64,000 bases of DNA from CAZVIK01 sp964627045 (GTDB lineage Bacteria; Acidobacteriota; Terriglobia; Bryobacterales; Bryobacteraceae): positions 12,361-76,360 of the forward strand of contig CAZVIK010000002.1 in assembly GCA_964627045.1 (NCBI GenBank). Reading direction: 5' to 3'. Positions 1-8,325 of the stretch are shown in pieces (the stretch's first letter is position 1; each line of letters opens with the position of its first letter). The notes under the pieces are model-generated. The model saw only the letters and a program-made list of their open reading frames with translations. It was not told where the DNA came from and made no database searches. The translations under genes and the position numbers were made by a program.

Positions 1-1
1 C

Positions 2-103
2 GCGCCAGCCAAACCGGCGGGCGGGCAGATCGGAGCGCTGTCTCCGGAGCGGCGCGCGCTCCTGCTGGAACGGCTGCGCCGCGGCCGTGGAGGAGCGCCG
101 TAG
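2..103 (+). CDS. C-terminal tail of an NRPS/PKS-like protein (partial)
   Basis: An open frame enters from the left edge and stops at TAG 101-103, leaving 33 codons. The visible end reads ALSPERRALLLERLRR followed by a Gly/Arg-rich tail. An L-S/T-P-E-K/R-R-x-LL-x-x-L motif is typical of the linker or C-terminus of non-ribosomal peptide and polyketide synthases. A similar motif, LPEEKRRLLALRL, occurs before the thioesterase domain of the gene at 1388, which supports a shared biosynthetic context. Too little is visible to name the enzyme. The function is inferred from one motif and its neighbour. Confidence 0.5.
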   Translation, partial: APAKPAGGQIGALSPERRALLLERLRRGRGGAP

Positions 104-165
104 ACCGATGGTTGTATACTGGCACGGGAAGAGCAGTCATTTAACTTGGGACTGGGGATCATGAT

Positions 166-1377
166 ATGAATCAAAACGCTTCTAGAAGAGCCTTTCTGGG
201 CGCGGGTTTGGCGCTGCCCGCGGCGGGGCTGGCGACGGCCGCTTCACCGGCGCCGTCGCTGTCAGCGGCAGCGCCCGCGAAGCTGAGCTACAGGACGCTG
301 GGCAAGACGGGACTGAAGGTGACCACGCTGTCGTTCGGGTGCATGACGACGTCGGACCCCTCGGTGATTGAACGGGCGGCGGACATCGGCGTCATTCACT
401 TCGACACGGCGCGCAGCTACCAGAACGGGAACAACGAGCGCATGGTGGGCGCGGCGCTGAAAGGCAAGCGCAAACAGGTGGTGATTTCGAGCAAGTCGGC
501 GGCCACCAACAAACAACAGGCCGAAGAACATCTCAACACCACGCTGAAGGAGTTGGGCACCGACTATCTGGACATCTGGTACCTGCACAACCGTAGCACG
601 CCGGAAGAGGTGACCGACGAACTGCTCGAATACCAGCAGGCGATGAAAAAGGCGGGCAAGATCCGCTTCGCCGGCGTCAGCACGCACTTCAACATGGACC
701 AGATGCTGGACCACCTGGTGAAGCGCGGGCAGACCGACGTGGTGCTGACGACCTACAACTTCTCGCAGCAGAATCTCAGTCTCGCCGATCAGCAGTCGCG
801 GCGCGGCGACCTGGCCGGGGCGATCCAGCGGGCGCGGGCGGCGGGCATGGGAATCGTGGCCATGAAGGCGATGGCCGGGGGCGTGGCGCGAGTGGGGCGC
901 GGAGACCGGCTCTACGGCGCGGACCCCGAAGCATTGAAGAAGGTGCTGGGGATGCCGGGCGGCGCGCTGGCGGCGATCAAGTGGGTGCTGAAGAACCAGT
1001 CGGTGGATACGGCGATCGTGTGCATGACCGACCAGGATCAGCTCGACGAGAACCTGCGGGCGATGGCCGAGCCCTACACGCCGCAGGACGACAAGATCCT
1101 GCAATCGCTCATGGCCTACATCGGGCCGGTGTACTGCCGGATGTGCGGCGCCTGCAGCGGGGTGTGCGACAAGGGCGTGCGGGTGCCCGACATGCTGCGG
1201 TTCCTGAGCTACGCCGAAGGCTACGGCCAGTTCGCCATGGCGCGGGAGCGGTACCTGGAGTTGCCGGAAAGCGCGCGGGCGGTACGGTGCGGGGATTGCG
1301 CCGAGTGTTCGGTGGATTGCCCGAACGGCGTCAAGGTGCGCGACCGGGTGATGCGGGCGCAGGAGCTGTTTGCGTAG
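166..1377 (+). CDS. Tat-exported aldo/keto reductase with two C-terminal 4Fe-4S motifs
   Basis: A 403-residue protein. The N-terminus carries a twin-arginine signal (SRRAFLGAG, then a hydrophobic Ala-rich stretch), so it is probably exported folded. The AKR barrel follows, with the catalytic tetrad visible: Asp and Tyr in FDTARSYQ, Lys in ISSKS, His in WYLHN. The C-terminus holds two ferredoxin-like CX2CX2CX3C motifs (CRMCGACSGVC and CGDCAECSVDC), each suited to one 4Fe-4S cluster. This suggests electron transfer coupled to a carbonyl/alcohol reaction; the substrate is unknown. The ATG at 166 is 62 bases after the upstream stop. A TATACT hexamer at 115-120 could be the -10. It is a clear paralogue of the protein at 11950-13101. 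Confidence 0.88.
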   Translation: MNQNASRRAFLGAGLALPAAGLATAASPAPSLSAAAPAKLSYRTLGKTGLKVTTLSFGCMTTSDPSVIERAADIGVIHFDTARSYQNGNNERMVGAALKGKRKQVVISSKSAATNKQQAEEHLNTTLKELGTDYLDIWYLHNRSTPEEVTDELLEYQQAMKKAGKIRFAGVSTHFNMDQMLDHLVKRGQTDVVLTTYNFSQQNLSLADQQSRRGDLAGAIQRARAAGMGIVAMKAMAGGVARVGRGDRLYGADPEALKKVLGMPGGALAAIKWVLKNQSVDTAIVCMTDQDQLDENLRAMAEPYTPQDDKILQSLMAYIGPVYCRMCGACSGVCDKGVRVPDMLRFLSYAEGYGQFAMARERYLELPESARAVRCGDCAECSVDCPNGVKVRDRVMRAQELFA

Positions 1378-1387
1378 GTTCCGCGGG

Positions 1388-3430
1388 ATGCGGATCCTGC
1401 TGGCGCACAATTCGCTGTACTATCCGTCGCACGGCGGAGGCGACAAGTCCAACCGTCTGTTGATGGAGGCGCTGGCCGCGCGCGGGCACGAATGCCGCGT
1501 GGTGGCGCGGCTGGGGAGCCTGGCGGCCGGCGAGCCGGAACGGCTGCGGGGCGAACTCGCCGCGCGGGGCGTCGCGGCGGAGGAGACCGGCGGGGCGATC
1601 GTTTTCCGCCAACGGGGCGTGGAGGTTCGCGTGGTGGCCGAACGCGCGAACGTTCGCGCCTACTTCTCAGCCCAGATCGAGCGGTTCGCGCCCGATGTCA
1701 TTCTGACCTCGACCGACGACCCGGCGCAATTACTGCTGGAGGCGGCGCTTCGGGCGGGGCAGGCGCGTGTGGTCTACCTGGCGCGCGCCACCATCGCGAC
1801 GCCGTTCGGCCCGGATTGTGCGTTTCCGAGCGCCTCGAAGACGGAGACGCTGCGGCGGGTGGACGGAGCAGTGGGGGTCAGCCAGTACGTGGCAGGGTAT
1901 CTGCGGCGATGGGGTGGCCTGGACGCCGTCCACGTCCCGATATCGCTGATGGAGCCGGGGCCGTTCACGGACCTGGGGCGCATCGACAACGAGTTCGTGA
2001 CGCTGGTGAATCCGTGCGCGGTGAAAGGCATTTCGATCTTCACGGCGCTCGCAGGGCGGATGCCGGCGGTGGCGTTCGCGGCGGTGCCCACATGGGGGAC
2101 GAATCGCCGGGACATCGAGACGCTGGCGCGCTATCCGAACATTCGGGTTCTGGAACCGGTGGACGACGTGGACCGGTTGTTCGCGCGCACCCGCGTGCTG
2201 CTTGTGCCGTCGCTGTGGGCCGAGGCCAGAAGCCGGATCATCCCGGAGGCGATGCTGCGGGGCGTCCCGGTACTGGCGGCGAACGTCGGGGGGATTCCCG
2301 AGGCGATGCTGGGCGTCGATTACCTGCTGCCGGTGCGTCCCATCGAGCGGTACCGCCCGCGGGTGGATGAACAGATGGTGCCGGAGGCGGAGGCGCCCGA
2401 ACAGGATGTCGGGCCGTGGTTCGAGGCGCTCTCCGGGTTGCTCGGCAACCGGGCCCGGTATGAGGAGCTATCGGGTCTATCGCGGCGCAGGGCGCTCGAG
2501 TATGCGGCCGGGTTGAGCGTAGAGCCGTTCGAACGGTACCTCGAAGAGGTTCGCCTGAGGCCGCGGGCGGACCGGGAGACGGCCCGGACGGTGGAGGCTC
2601 CAGCGGCGGGACTCAAGGGACTGCCGGAAGAGAAGCGCCGGCTTTTGGCGTTGCGCCTCCAAAAACGTGCCTTGGAGAGACCCGCTGGAGAGATTTGGTT
2701 TCCCGGGGCCAAAGCGGCCGCTTCCACGCGCCTGCGGCTGTTCTGTTTCCCGTACGCCGGAGCGGGCGCCTCGGCGTTTCGCGGGTGGGGCGACGCGTTG
2801 CCGGAAGAGGTGCTGGTGTCGCCGGCGCGTTTGCCGGGGCGCGAGAGCCGCTTGCCGGATGCGCCCTTCCGCCGGATGGACCTATTGACGGCGGCGCTCG
2901 CCGAAGCGATGGCCCCATATCTGGATCTGCCGTTCGCCTTTTTCGGGCACAGCATGGGGGCGGCGGTGGGATTCGAGCTGGCGCGTGAGTTGCGGCGGGC
3001 AAAAAGGCCGCTGCCCTTGGCGCTTTTGGTTTCCGGCGCGCGGGCGCCCCGGTTCCGCCTGGGGCACGTGCCGGGAGCGGAGCCATCCGAAGAGGACTTC
3101 CTGAAAGAACTGGACAGACTGGAAGGGCTGCCGGCCGCGGTGCGGGAGAGTCCGGAGTTGCAGCGAGTGGTGATGCCCGCGCTGCGGGCGGACACAGCGC
3201 TGTACCGAAGCTACGTCTACTCGGAGGAAGCCCCGTTGGAAATGCCCGTCTTTGCCTACGGTGGCCGGAGCGATCCGAATATCCGGCCGGAGCACCTGGA
3301 GGCGTGGGCGAAGGAAACCAACGCGAGCTTCAACTTGCGCTGGTTCGACGGCGGACACTTCTTCATCGATTCGGCGCGCCGGGAGTTTCTGGAGGCGCTG
3401 GGGGGGGACCTGCGAGCGCTACTGGGTTAG
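1388..3430 (+). CDS. Glycosyltransferase (GT4-like) fused to a type II thioesterase
   Basis: The ATG at 1388 lies 10 bases after the preceding stop and gives 680 residues; an in-frame TTG at 1370 would overlap that gene. Residues 1-390 look like a GT-B glycosyltransferase: a Gly-rich N-terminal loop (SHGGGDKSNR) and an EX7E-like region (PSLWAEARSRIIPEAMLRG). Residues near 415-435 match an NRPS-type linker (LPEEKRRLLALRL). Residues 445-680 are an alpha/beta hydrolase of the GrsT/RifR thioesterase type, with nucleophile Ser522 in GHSMG, Asp629 in GRSDP and His657 in GGHFF. Such thioesterases clear mis-primed carrier proteins. Together with the NRPS-like tail at 2-103 this suggests the end of a natural-product cluster. 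The stop overlaps the stop of the convergent gene. Confidence 0.85.
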   Translation: MRILLAHNSLYYPSHGGGDKSNRLLMEALAARGHECRVVARLGSLAAGEPERLRGELAARGVAAEETGGAIVFRQRGVEVRVVAERANVRAYFSAQIERFAPDVILTSTDDPAQLLLEAALRAGQARVVYLARATIATPFGPDCAFPSASKTETLRRVDGAVGVSQYVAGYLRRWGGLDAVHVPISLMEPGPFTDLGRIDNEFVTLVNPCAVKGISIFTALAGRMPAVAFAAVPTWGTNRRDIETLARYPNIRVLEPVDDVDRLFARTRVLLVPSLWAEARSRIIPEAMLRGVPVLAANVGGIPEAMLGVDYLLPVRPIERYRPRVDEQMVPEAEAPEQDVGPWFEALSGLLGNRARYEELSGLSRRRALEYAAGLSVEPFERYLEEVRLRPRADRETARTVEAPAAGLKGLPEEKRRLLALRLQKRALERPAGEIWFPGAKAAASTRLRLFCFPYAGAGASAFRGWGDALPEEVLVSPARLPGRESRLPDAPFRRMDLLTAALAEAMAPYLDLPFAFFGHSMGAAVGFELARELRRAKRPLPLALLVSGARAPRFRLGHVPGAEPSEEDFLKELDRLEGLPAAVRESPELQRVVMPALRADTALYRSYVYSEEAPLEMPVFAYGGRSDPNIRPEHLEAWAKETNASFNLRWFDGGHFFIDSARREFLEALGGDLRALLG

Positions 3431-4146
3431 CCGGCGCGGAGCAAGGGGGCCGGGATCCACTCGATGAAGTGAGAGCGCTTCAAGCCGGGGCCTTTCATCC
3501 AGGATTGATCCGGCTCGGGATCGCGGAGCACTTCGGCCACCGTCTTGAAGCGCCGCATGGGCTCCGAACTGATCGATCCGCTCTTGGTGCGCCAGACGAC
3601 GGCGCCGCGGCGCTCGATGGCGTCGACGATCTGGTTGGTGATCTGGCAATCGCCGGTGACGTAGTCCATGACGCGCCGGTGGTTGCCAAGGGCCCATTCG
3701 CGGGGAGCGTCGGCGGAGTCCATCAGCTTGGTCTGCGCAATGCCGAGGCCCGCGCCCACGCTGGCGAGGCCGACGGGGAAGCCGCGCTGATTGAAGAACT
3801 GGAACATGGGGTCGTAGAGAGCGAGGGCGACGCGGGCGGCGGTGTCCATGTCTTCGGCGTTGTAGCCGACCCAGCGCAGGTCGAAACTGAGGCCGTTCCA
3901 GGCGAAGACGCGCCAACCTTCGGCCTGCCGCCCGGCAAGGAACGACAGCAATTCCCGGGCCTGGGCGCGGTCCATGTCGCGCGCCGGCTTGCCGCCGTCC
4001 CCTGCCGTGTACCAAAGCCGGGCTTGGCCGCCCGCCTCGACGGTGGCCGCCACCGATATGTGGAACGGCGCGTAGGCGAGCAGGTCTTCGCCGGGCTTCA
4101 GGTCGAACACGTCGGAGATCTCGATATCGAAACTTAGGCTCCTCAT
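3427..4146 (-). CDS. Predicted DEDDy-type 3'-5' exonuclease
   Basis: The ATG at 4146 is preceded by GGAA at a 6-base spacing and gives 239 residues; a GTG at 4158 would add four residues. The ribonuclease-H-like exonuclease motifs are visible: Exo I with Asp7 and Glu9 in SFDIEIS, Exo II with Asp89 in WNGLSFD, and Exo III with Tyr162 and Asp166 in DYVTGD, the Y-x3-D form. This matches the DEDDy class related to the proofreading domain of family B polymerases, here without a polymerase. The likely role is nucleic-acid processing; the substrate is unknown. It is convergent with the preceding gene and the two stop codons overlap. Confidence 0.6.
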   Translation of the reverse strand: MRSLSFDIEISDVFDLKPGEDLLAYAPFHISVAATVEAGGQARLWYTAGDGGKPARDMDRAQARELLSFLAGRQAEGWRVFAWNGLSFDLRWVGYNAEDMDTAARVALALYDPMFQFFNQRGFPVGLASVGAGLGIAQTKLMDSADAPREWALGNHRRVMDYVTGDCQITNQIVDAIERRGAVVWRTKSGSISSEPMRRFKTVAEVLRDPEPDQSWMKGPGLKRSHFIEWIPAPLLRAG

Positions 4147-4159
4147 CGCCCGTTCCACA

Positions 4160-4563
4160 GCGGCGCGTCAAACGATGGCAAGCCCGCTGCCTGTGGTGCG
4201 ACGCGGCAGGATTCGGCACTAGGCCGGACGCCCCAAGCAGACCGAACTCCCCGACCACGTCCCAGCCAGCCAAGATAGCAGACTTGAGGTCGAGAAAGAT
4301 TGAGCGCCGGCCGCGGTGCTTGGTCGAGGAATCCGTCGCGGCGGGCAATGCCTGAGCTCCTCCGTTTGCCAGTGGTAATGACGACGGGCGCAAGTCGCTG
4401 CCACCGAGAGATTTCACTTCAGAATGGAGGGCCTGAGCGTCAAGATTCCGGCTACCGCGACTTCGGAAACCACGGGCTTCGCGTGAAGGCCTTATGCGGT
4501 TGAATTGTCTTGGGATCGGGGTTTCCCCCGCTTCTGGCGTAGGGCCGCCCCGCCAGGAGGGTT
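4160..4563. other. Intergenic region without a supported gene
   Basis: No reading frame here has recognisable protein features. On the minus strand a short hairpin with a 5-bp stem and a GAAA tetraloop occurs at 4517-4530, about 33 bases past the tRNA 3' end. It could help end the tRNA transcript, but no U-run follows. Nothing else was recognised. Confidence 0.4.
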
Positions 4564-4639
<76 letters not shown>

Positions 4640-4977
4640 GCGCCTTTTCGTATTCTCGCGCGCCGGGACCCGCAGTGTCAAACCAGGACCAGGCGGTAAC
4701 GACGCGCCAGGAGAAAGGGATCCGCCGTTGAGAATCGGGCCATGGTGACACCCTGGCGCGCCCATAGCCCGGTGGGAGGGGGGAATGCCGTCCACGCGGC
4801 TCGTCGCGCTTTCCATGACCCAGCATCTCCACCAATGCCGCCCTCGGACCGAGTCGCGTTGCGGTCAATCGGACGGAATCCGACGGAAACGCCGGCCGGT
4901 TTCGGCGCGTGGATTACGACCCGGCGGGCGGGAGGCCCATCGCCTCCCGGTGTGGTCCCGTTCGCCATCGGCGCTTC
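4640..4977. other. Intergenic region upstream of tRNA-Gly
   Basis: Apart from the tRNA promoter at 4652-4681, no gene, repeat or RNA structure was recognised. Overlapping open frames here have no protein-like features. Confidence 0.4.
4652..4681 (-). promoter_or_regulatory. Candidate promoter of tRNA-Gly
   Basis: On the minus strand a consensus -35 TTGACA (4676-4681) is followed after 18 bases by GAGAAT (4652-4657). The expected start is a few bases before the mature tRNA 5' end at 4639. Confidence 0.6.
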
Positions 4978-6309
4978 CTAGAAATACACGCCCCAGTTGG
5001 CGGTGAAGGCGAGGGTGTCCTTCACACGCGGCGTGATAGCCGCTCCGCGGACCCATCCCAGTCCCAGGCTCAGGTAGTTTCCCCGCGATACGTGAATGGA
5101 GTAGCCACCGGTGAAGGAGACAGATCCGCGCCACACCGTCTGGCCCAGCGCTGCGAGCTTCCCGGTGGTGTGCTCGCTGTGTGTCCGGTACGCACCCACG
5201 AAAGACAGCACATCGTCGGGACGCGATTGAAATGGAGCTTTCTGATAAAGCCGCGCTTCGTAGTAGCGTGAATACGAATTGAACTTGGCCGGCGCCGTCA
5301 TGACGGTCCCACCGGCAAAAAGCCCGTGGCCCGGATTCTGCGGATTCGTCTGAAGAAGCTGAAAGTCCGACAGCAAGTAGGCGCAGTAGTTGCCCGATTC
5401 CATCCGCCCCGTGACCCGGTTCATGTAGAGTGTGCTGTTGTGGAGGTAGCCGGCGCGGAACCACACCTGGTTCGATGTGGCGCTCGACGCGCGCTGGTAG
5501 CCAGCCTCGTTGATCAGCAGAAGCTTGTTGCCTTTCGGGATGAAGCGGAAACCGGTCTGGTTGCGGGCCTGGCTGGCCGCACCACCTGCGGCATCAAGGC
5601 TCCTCTGAGCGCCGGTTTTGAAGTAGGTGCGCCCGGGACCCCGGAAGCGGAGATTGAGCGCCGGCGCCGTCAAGGGGAAGTACGACATGCCGACTTGATA
5701 GGGCAGCACGGCGTACACACCTTGCACAGCCGTCGCGGTCGAGCCGCCCACCTGCATCCCTACAAATTCCAGGTCGTTGCCCATGTAGCCCGCCCTGATC
5801 GATATCCCGCGCTCGGCCCACATCTTGTACAGATAGAGCGTGGATATGGAAATCGTCTTCGGTCCGGCCGGATTCCAGTTGGTCCACCTCCAGGCGGCGC
5901 CAATGTTGAGCTGCGCCTCACGCAATCCCAGTTGACGGAGGTCGAAGGTGAGCACGGGATTCAAGCCCGTAATCCAGGTCGGCCGCTGCCCGATGTAGAC
6001 CTGCTGGCCGGAGGGAACCGGACCGTCCAGCAGGTTCACCGAGACACGCGGAAGCGCGGTGACTCGAAATAGCATGCCGTGCTTGAAGAGCGCCCGCCGG
6101 AAACTGGTATCGGTTCCCAGGACCGTGTCGGAAAACACCGGTGCCGCAGCGACCGTCCCAACTAGGTTCAACCCTTCGATCGAGTATTCCGGCGCGCTTG
6201 CCGCCTCGACGGGTTCACCCGCGCCCGCGCCGCCTGTTCCCTGGGGCAGAGCGATGGTCGCGGGCACCAGCGCCGCGATCAAAAGCGTCGTCACGATTCG
6301 GAAGTTCAT
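4978..6309 (-). CDS. Secreted, probably outer-membrane, protein of unknown function
   Basis: A 443-residue protein with a Sec signal peptide (hydrophobic residues 7-20, then ALPQ). The rest is rich in alternating hydrophobic and aromatic residues and ends in WGVYF; a C-terminal Phe is common in outer-membrane beta-barrels. No enzymatic motif was recognised. It lies 30 bases downstream of the flavoprotein gene on the same strand and may be the last gene of the AKR-flavoprotein operon. A weak GAAG ribosome site precedes the ATG. The barrel assignment is an inference from composition and the C-terminus. Confidence 0.6.
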   Translation of the reverse strand: MNFRIVTTLLIAALVPATIALPQGTGGAGAGEPVEAASAPEYSIEGLNLVGTVAAAPVFSDTVLGTDTSFRRALFKHGMLFRVTALPRVSVNLLDGPVPSGQQVYIGQRPTWITGLNPVLTFDLRQLGLREAQLNIGAAWRWTNWNPAGPKTISISTLYLYKMWAERGISIRAGYMGNDLEFVGMQVGGSTATAVQGVYAVLPYQVGMSYFPLTAPALNLRFRGPGRTYFKTGAQRSLDAAGGAASQARNQTGFRFIPKGNKLLLINEAGYQRASSATSNQVWFRAGYLHNSTLYMNRVTGRMESGNYCAYLLSDFQLLQTNPQNPGHGLFAGGTVMTAPAKFNSYSRYYEARLYQKAPFQSRPDDVLSFVGAYRTHSEHTTGKLAALGQTVWRGSVSFTGGYSIHVSRGNYLSLGLGWVRGAAITPRVKDTLAFTANWGVYF

Positions 6310-6339
6310 GTCTTCGAGTGAGAGCCCGGCGAGCCTTCG

Positions 6340-6876
6340 TCAAACCGCTTTGCCCATCTCGTAAGCTTGTCTCATCATCGGCTTGGCCAGGATGTCACCC
6401 GCCTCCCACGCGCCGGTGCCGTAGACGATTCCTTTCTCCTTCGCCCCGCTCAGACAAGATGTAAAGCCCCGGAAGCCCTCGACGGTGCGCTGCATGGAAG
6501 CCTTGTTGCCGTCGGCGGCCGTGAGAATGAGGTAGAGATCCTTGTTGACGATCTTGGTATAGCGGGCTACGGTCCGGTCAATGACCGTCTTCAATTGCGC
6601 GCACATGGAGTAGAAGTAGACCGGCGTTGCCATCACGATGACGTCGGCGGCTTCCATCTGGTCGAGAATCGGGGCCATGTCGTCGTTCTGCACGCATTCG
6701 CCGGCCGAGCGGCACGCGGAGCACGCCTGGCAGTAATGGATGGTCTTCTCGGCCAGCACAACCTTCTCGACTTTGTGCCGGGCTTCGGTGGCACCCTTGG
6801 CGAACTGATCACACAAAGCGTTTGAGTTCCCGTTGGTTCTGGGGCTGGAAGACAGAATCAGCACTCTCTTGCTCAT
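6340..6876 (-). CDS. Iron-sulfur flavoprotein / NADPH-dependent FMN reductase family
   Basis: A 178-residue flavodoxin-fold protein. The N-terminal LILSSSPRTNGNS is the FMN phosphate-binding loop. A Cys cluster near residues 49-62 (YCQACSACRSAGEC) matches the compact cluster motif of iron-sulfur flavoproteins. ATPVYFYSMCAQLKTVIDR is the usual second flavin-binding segment. It probably transfers electrons from NAD(P)H through FMN in the cytoplasm. A strong GGAGG site lies 8 bases before the ATG. It sits between an AKR gene (83 bases upstream) and the secreted protein gene, so the three are probably co-transcribed. Confidence 0.85.
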   Translation of the reverse strand: MSKRVLILSSSPRTNGNSNALCDQFAKGATEARHKVEKVVLAEKTIHYCQACSACRSAGECVQNDDMAPILDQMEAADVIVMATPVYFYSMCAQLKTVIDRTVARYTKIVNKDLYLILTAADGNKASMQRTVEGFRGFTSCLSGAKEKGIVYGTGAWEAGDILAKPMMRQAYEMGKAV

Positions 6877-6959
6877 TGGGCTTCCTCCGAGATGTCTGGT
6901 CTACCGCGTCCGGCGTGCCCGCTTCCGGAAAGCGACGAGCGATCGGTTTCGCGCGCCGG

Positions 6960-7943
6960 CTATCGCCCGACCATCTTCTCCAGGTGCGGGGGATACCGGC
7001 CGCCTTGCACGGTTAACCGTGCCGAACCATCCGCCAGCTCACCGAGGTCCTCCCGATTCAGTTCGATCGCCGCCGCCCCGATGTTCTCCTCCAACCGGTG
7101 GGGCTTGGTGGTCCCAGGAATTGGCACCATCCACGGCTTCTGGGCGAGAATCCAGGCGAGCGCAATCTGTGCCGGTGTCGCCTGTTTCCGTTCTGCGACG
7201 GCCCTCACAAGGTCGACCATCGCCTGGTTGGCCTTGCGATTCTCTGCCGAGAAGCGAGGAACGACGTTGCGAAAATCCGTGCTGTCAAAGGTGGTGTTTT
7301 CGTTAATGGCGCCCGTCAGGAAGCCCTTGCCGAGCGGGCTGAAGGGAACGAATCCGATGCCGAGTTCCTCAAGGAGCGGCAGGACGTCGTGCTCCGGTTG
7401 GCGCCACCAGAGAGAGTACTCGCTCTGAAGGGCCGCCACGGGCTGGACCGCGTGCGCACGACGGATCGACTCGAGGCCGGCCTCGGACATGCCGAAATGC
7501 CTCACCTTGCCCTGCCCAATCAAGTCCTTCACCGCCCCCGCGACGTCTTCCACTGGGACGTTCGGGTCGACGCGGTGCTGATAGAGCAAGTCGATCACGT
7601 CCGTCCTGAGGCGTTTCAAGGCGGCGTCCGTCACCTCGCGGATGCGTTCGGGCCGGCTATCCAGACCCTGGACGGGGATACCGTTCTTGAAGCCGAACTT
7701 GGACGCGATGACGACTTGCTGGCGGAAGGGCTCCAGCGCCTCGCCGACTACTTCTTCGTTTAGAAATGGGCTGTAAGCCTCGGCAGTGTCGAAGAACGTC
7801 ACCCCGCGGTCAAAAGCCTGCCGGATCAGGGCGATCGCCTGCCGCCGTTCGGTGGCGGGGCCATAGCCGAAGCTCAGGCCCATACAGCCAAAGCCGATGG
7901 CCGAGACCTCAGGACCGCTGTTTCCCAACTTGCGTTTCTGCAT
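6960..7943 (-). CDS. Aldo/keto reductase (cytoplasmic)
   Basis: A 327-residue canonical AKR without a signal peptide. The catalytic tetrad is intact: Asp and Tyr in FFDTAEAY, Lys in IASKFG, His in YQHRVD. A C-terminal NADP-binding segment is present (WMVPIPGTTKPHRLEEN). It resembles YhdN/GSP69-type general stress reductases, acting on aldehydes or ketones. An AGGAGGAG ribosome site precedes the ATG. The promoter carries an operator shared with the AKR at 11950-13101, so it is probably controlled by the AraC-family protein at 13273. It heads the operon with the flavoprotein and the secreted protein. Confidence 0.92.
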   Translation of the reverse strand: MQKRKLGNSGPEVSAIGFGCMGLSFGYGPATERRQAIALIRQAFDRGVTFFDTAEAYSPFLNEEVVGEALEPFRQQVVIASKFGFKNGIPVQGLDSRPERIREVTDAALKRLRTDVIDLLYQHRVDPNVPVEDVAGAVKDLIGQGKVRHFGMSEAGLESIRRAHAVQPVAALQSEYSLWWRQPEHDVLPLLEELGIGFVPFSPLGKGFLTGAINENTTFDSTDFRNVVPRFSAENRKANQAMVDLVRAVAERKQATPAQIALAWILAQKPWMVPIPGTTKPHRLEENIGAAAIELNREDLGELADGSARLTVQGGRYPPHLEKMVGR

Positions 7944-7958
7944 ACTCCTCCTGCCATC

Positions 7959-8020
7959 AGGATATCGACAGGTGCGGCCAGACCGGTAGCCAGATCCTGC
8001 CTAATCATTGCCTAATCCTC
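7959..8020 (-). promoter_or_regulatory. AKR promoter with AraC-type direct-repeat operator (copy 1)
   Basis: Read on the minus strand, 8020-7993 holds a direct repeat, GATTAGGCA then GATTAGGCAGGAT, with repeat starts 11 bases apart (about one helical turn). A TATCCT hexamer lies at 7959-7964, exactly 29 bases past the GGCAGGAT element. The same arrangement and spacing occur at 13145-13206. The repeat and spacing are seen in the sequence; AraC binding is inferred. Confidence 0.65.
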
Positions 8021-8325
8021 TTTGCAATGGTCGAGGCTGCGATGGCCGCCCGTGGCCAGGTATGTCCCCAGTCTTTCGCATCGTGCCGACATCGAGCTGA
8101 TTCGGTCGAAACAAGCGCCCGGCGGGCCGCAAGACGAGTGGAGAAGTCCAGCGCATCCCCGAAGGCCAGCTTCGCCTTTTCGGCGGGCGCTGAACGTCGA
8201 CCGGCGGCGAACTCCCGCCTCGCGCCATGGGGCAGCGGGACGCGTAGCTTTCTGCGCTGCGCACGCTGAGTGGGATGCTCGGCGGACTCCGCCGTCGAGG
8301 TGGGACGCGGACCCGGCGGACGTTG
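8021..8325. other. Intergenic region between AKR promoter and DUF362 gene end
   Basis: About 300 bases with no supported gene. Several frames are open in this GC-rich DNA, but none shows a domain, signal peptide or ribosome site. It may contain the transcription end of the DUF362 operon; no clear terminator was seen. Confidence 0.4.

Noticed and set aside
262..1410. Long open frame antisense to the first AKR gene
   Set aside because: His/Arg/Pro-rich composition with no domain; it mirrors codon bias of the real gene on the other strand.
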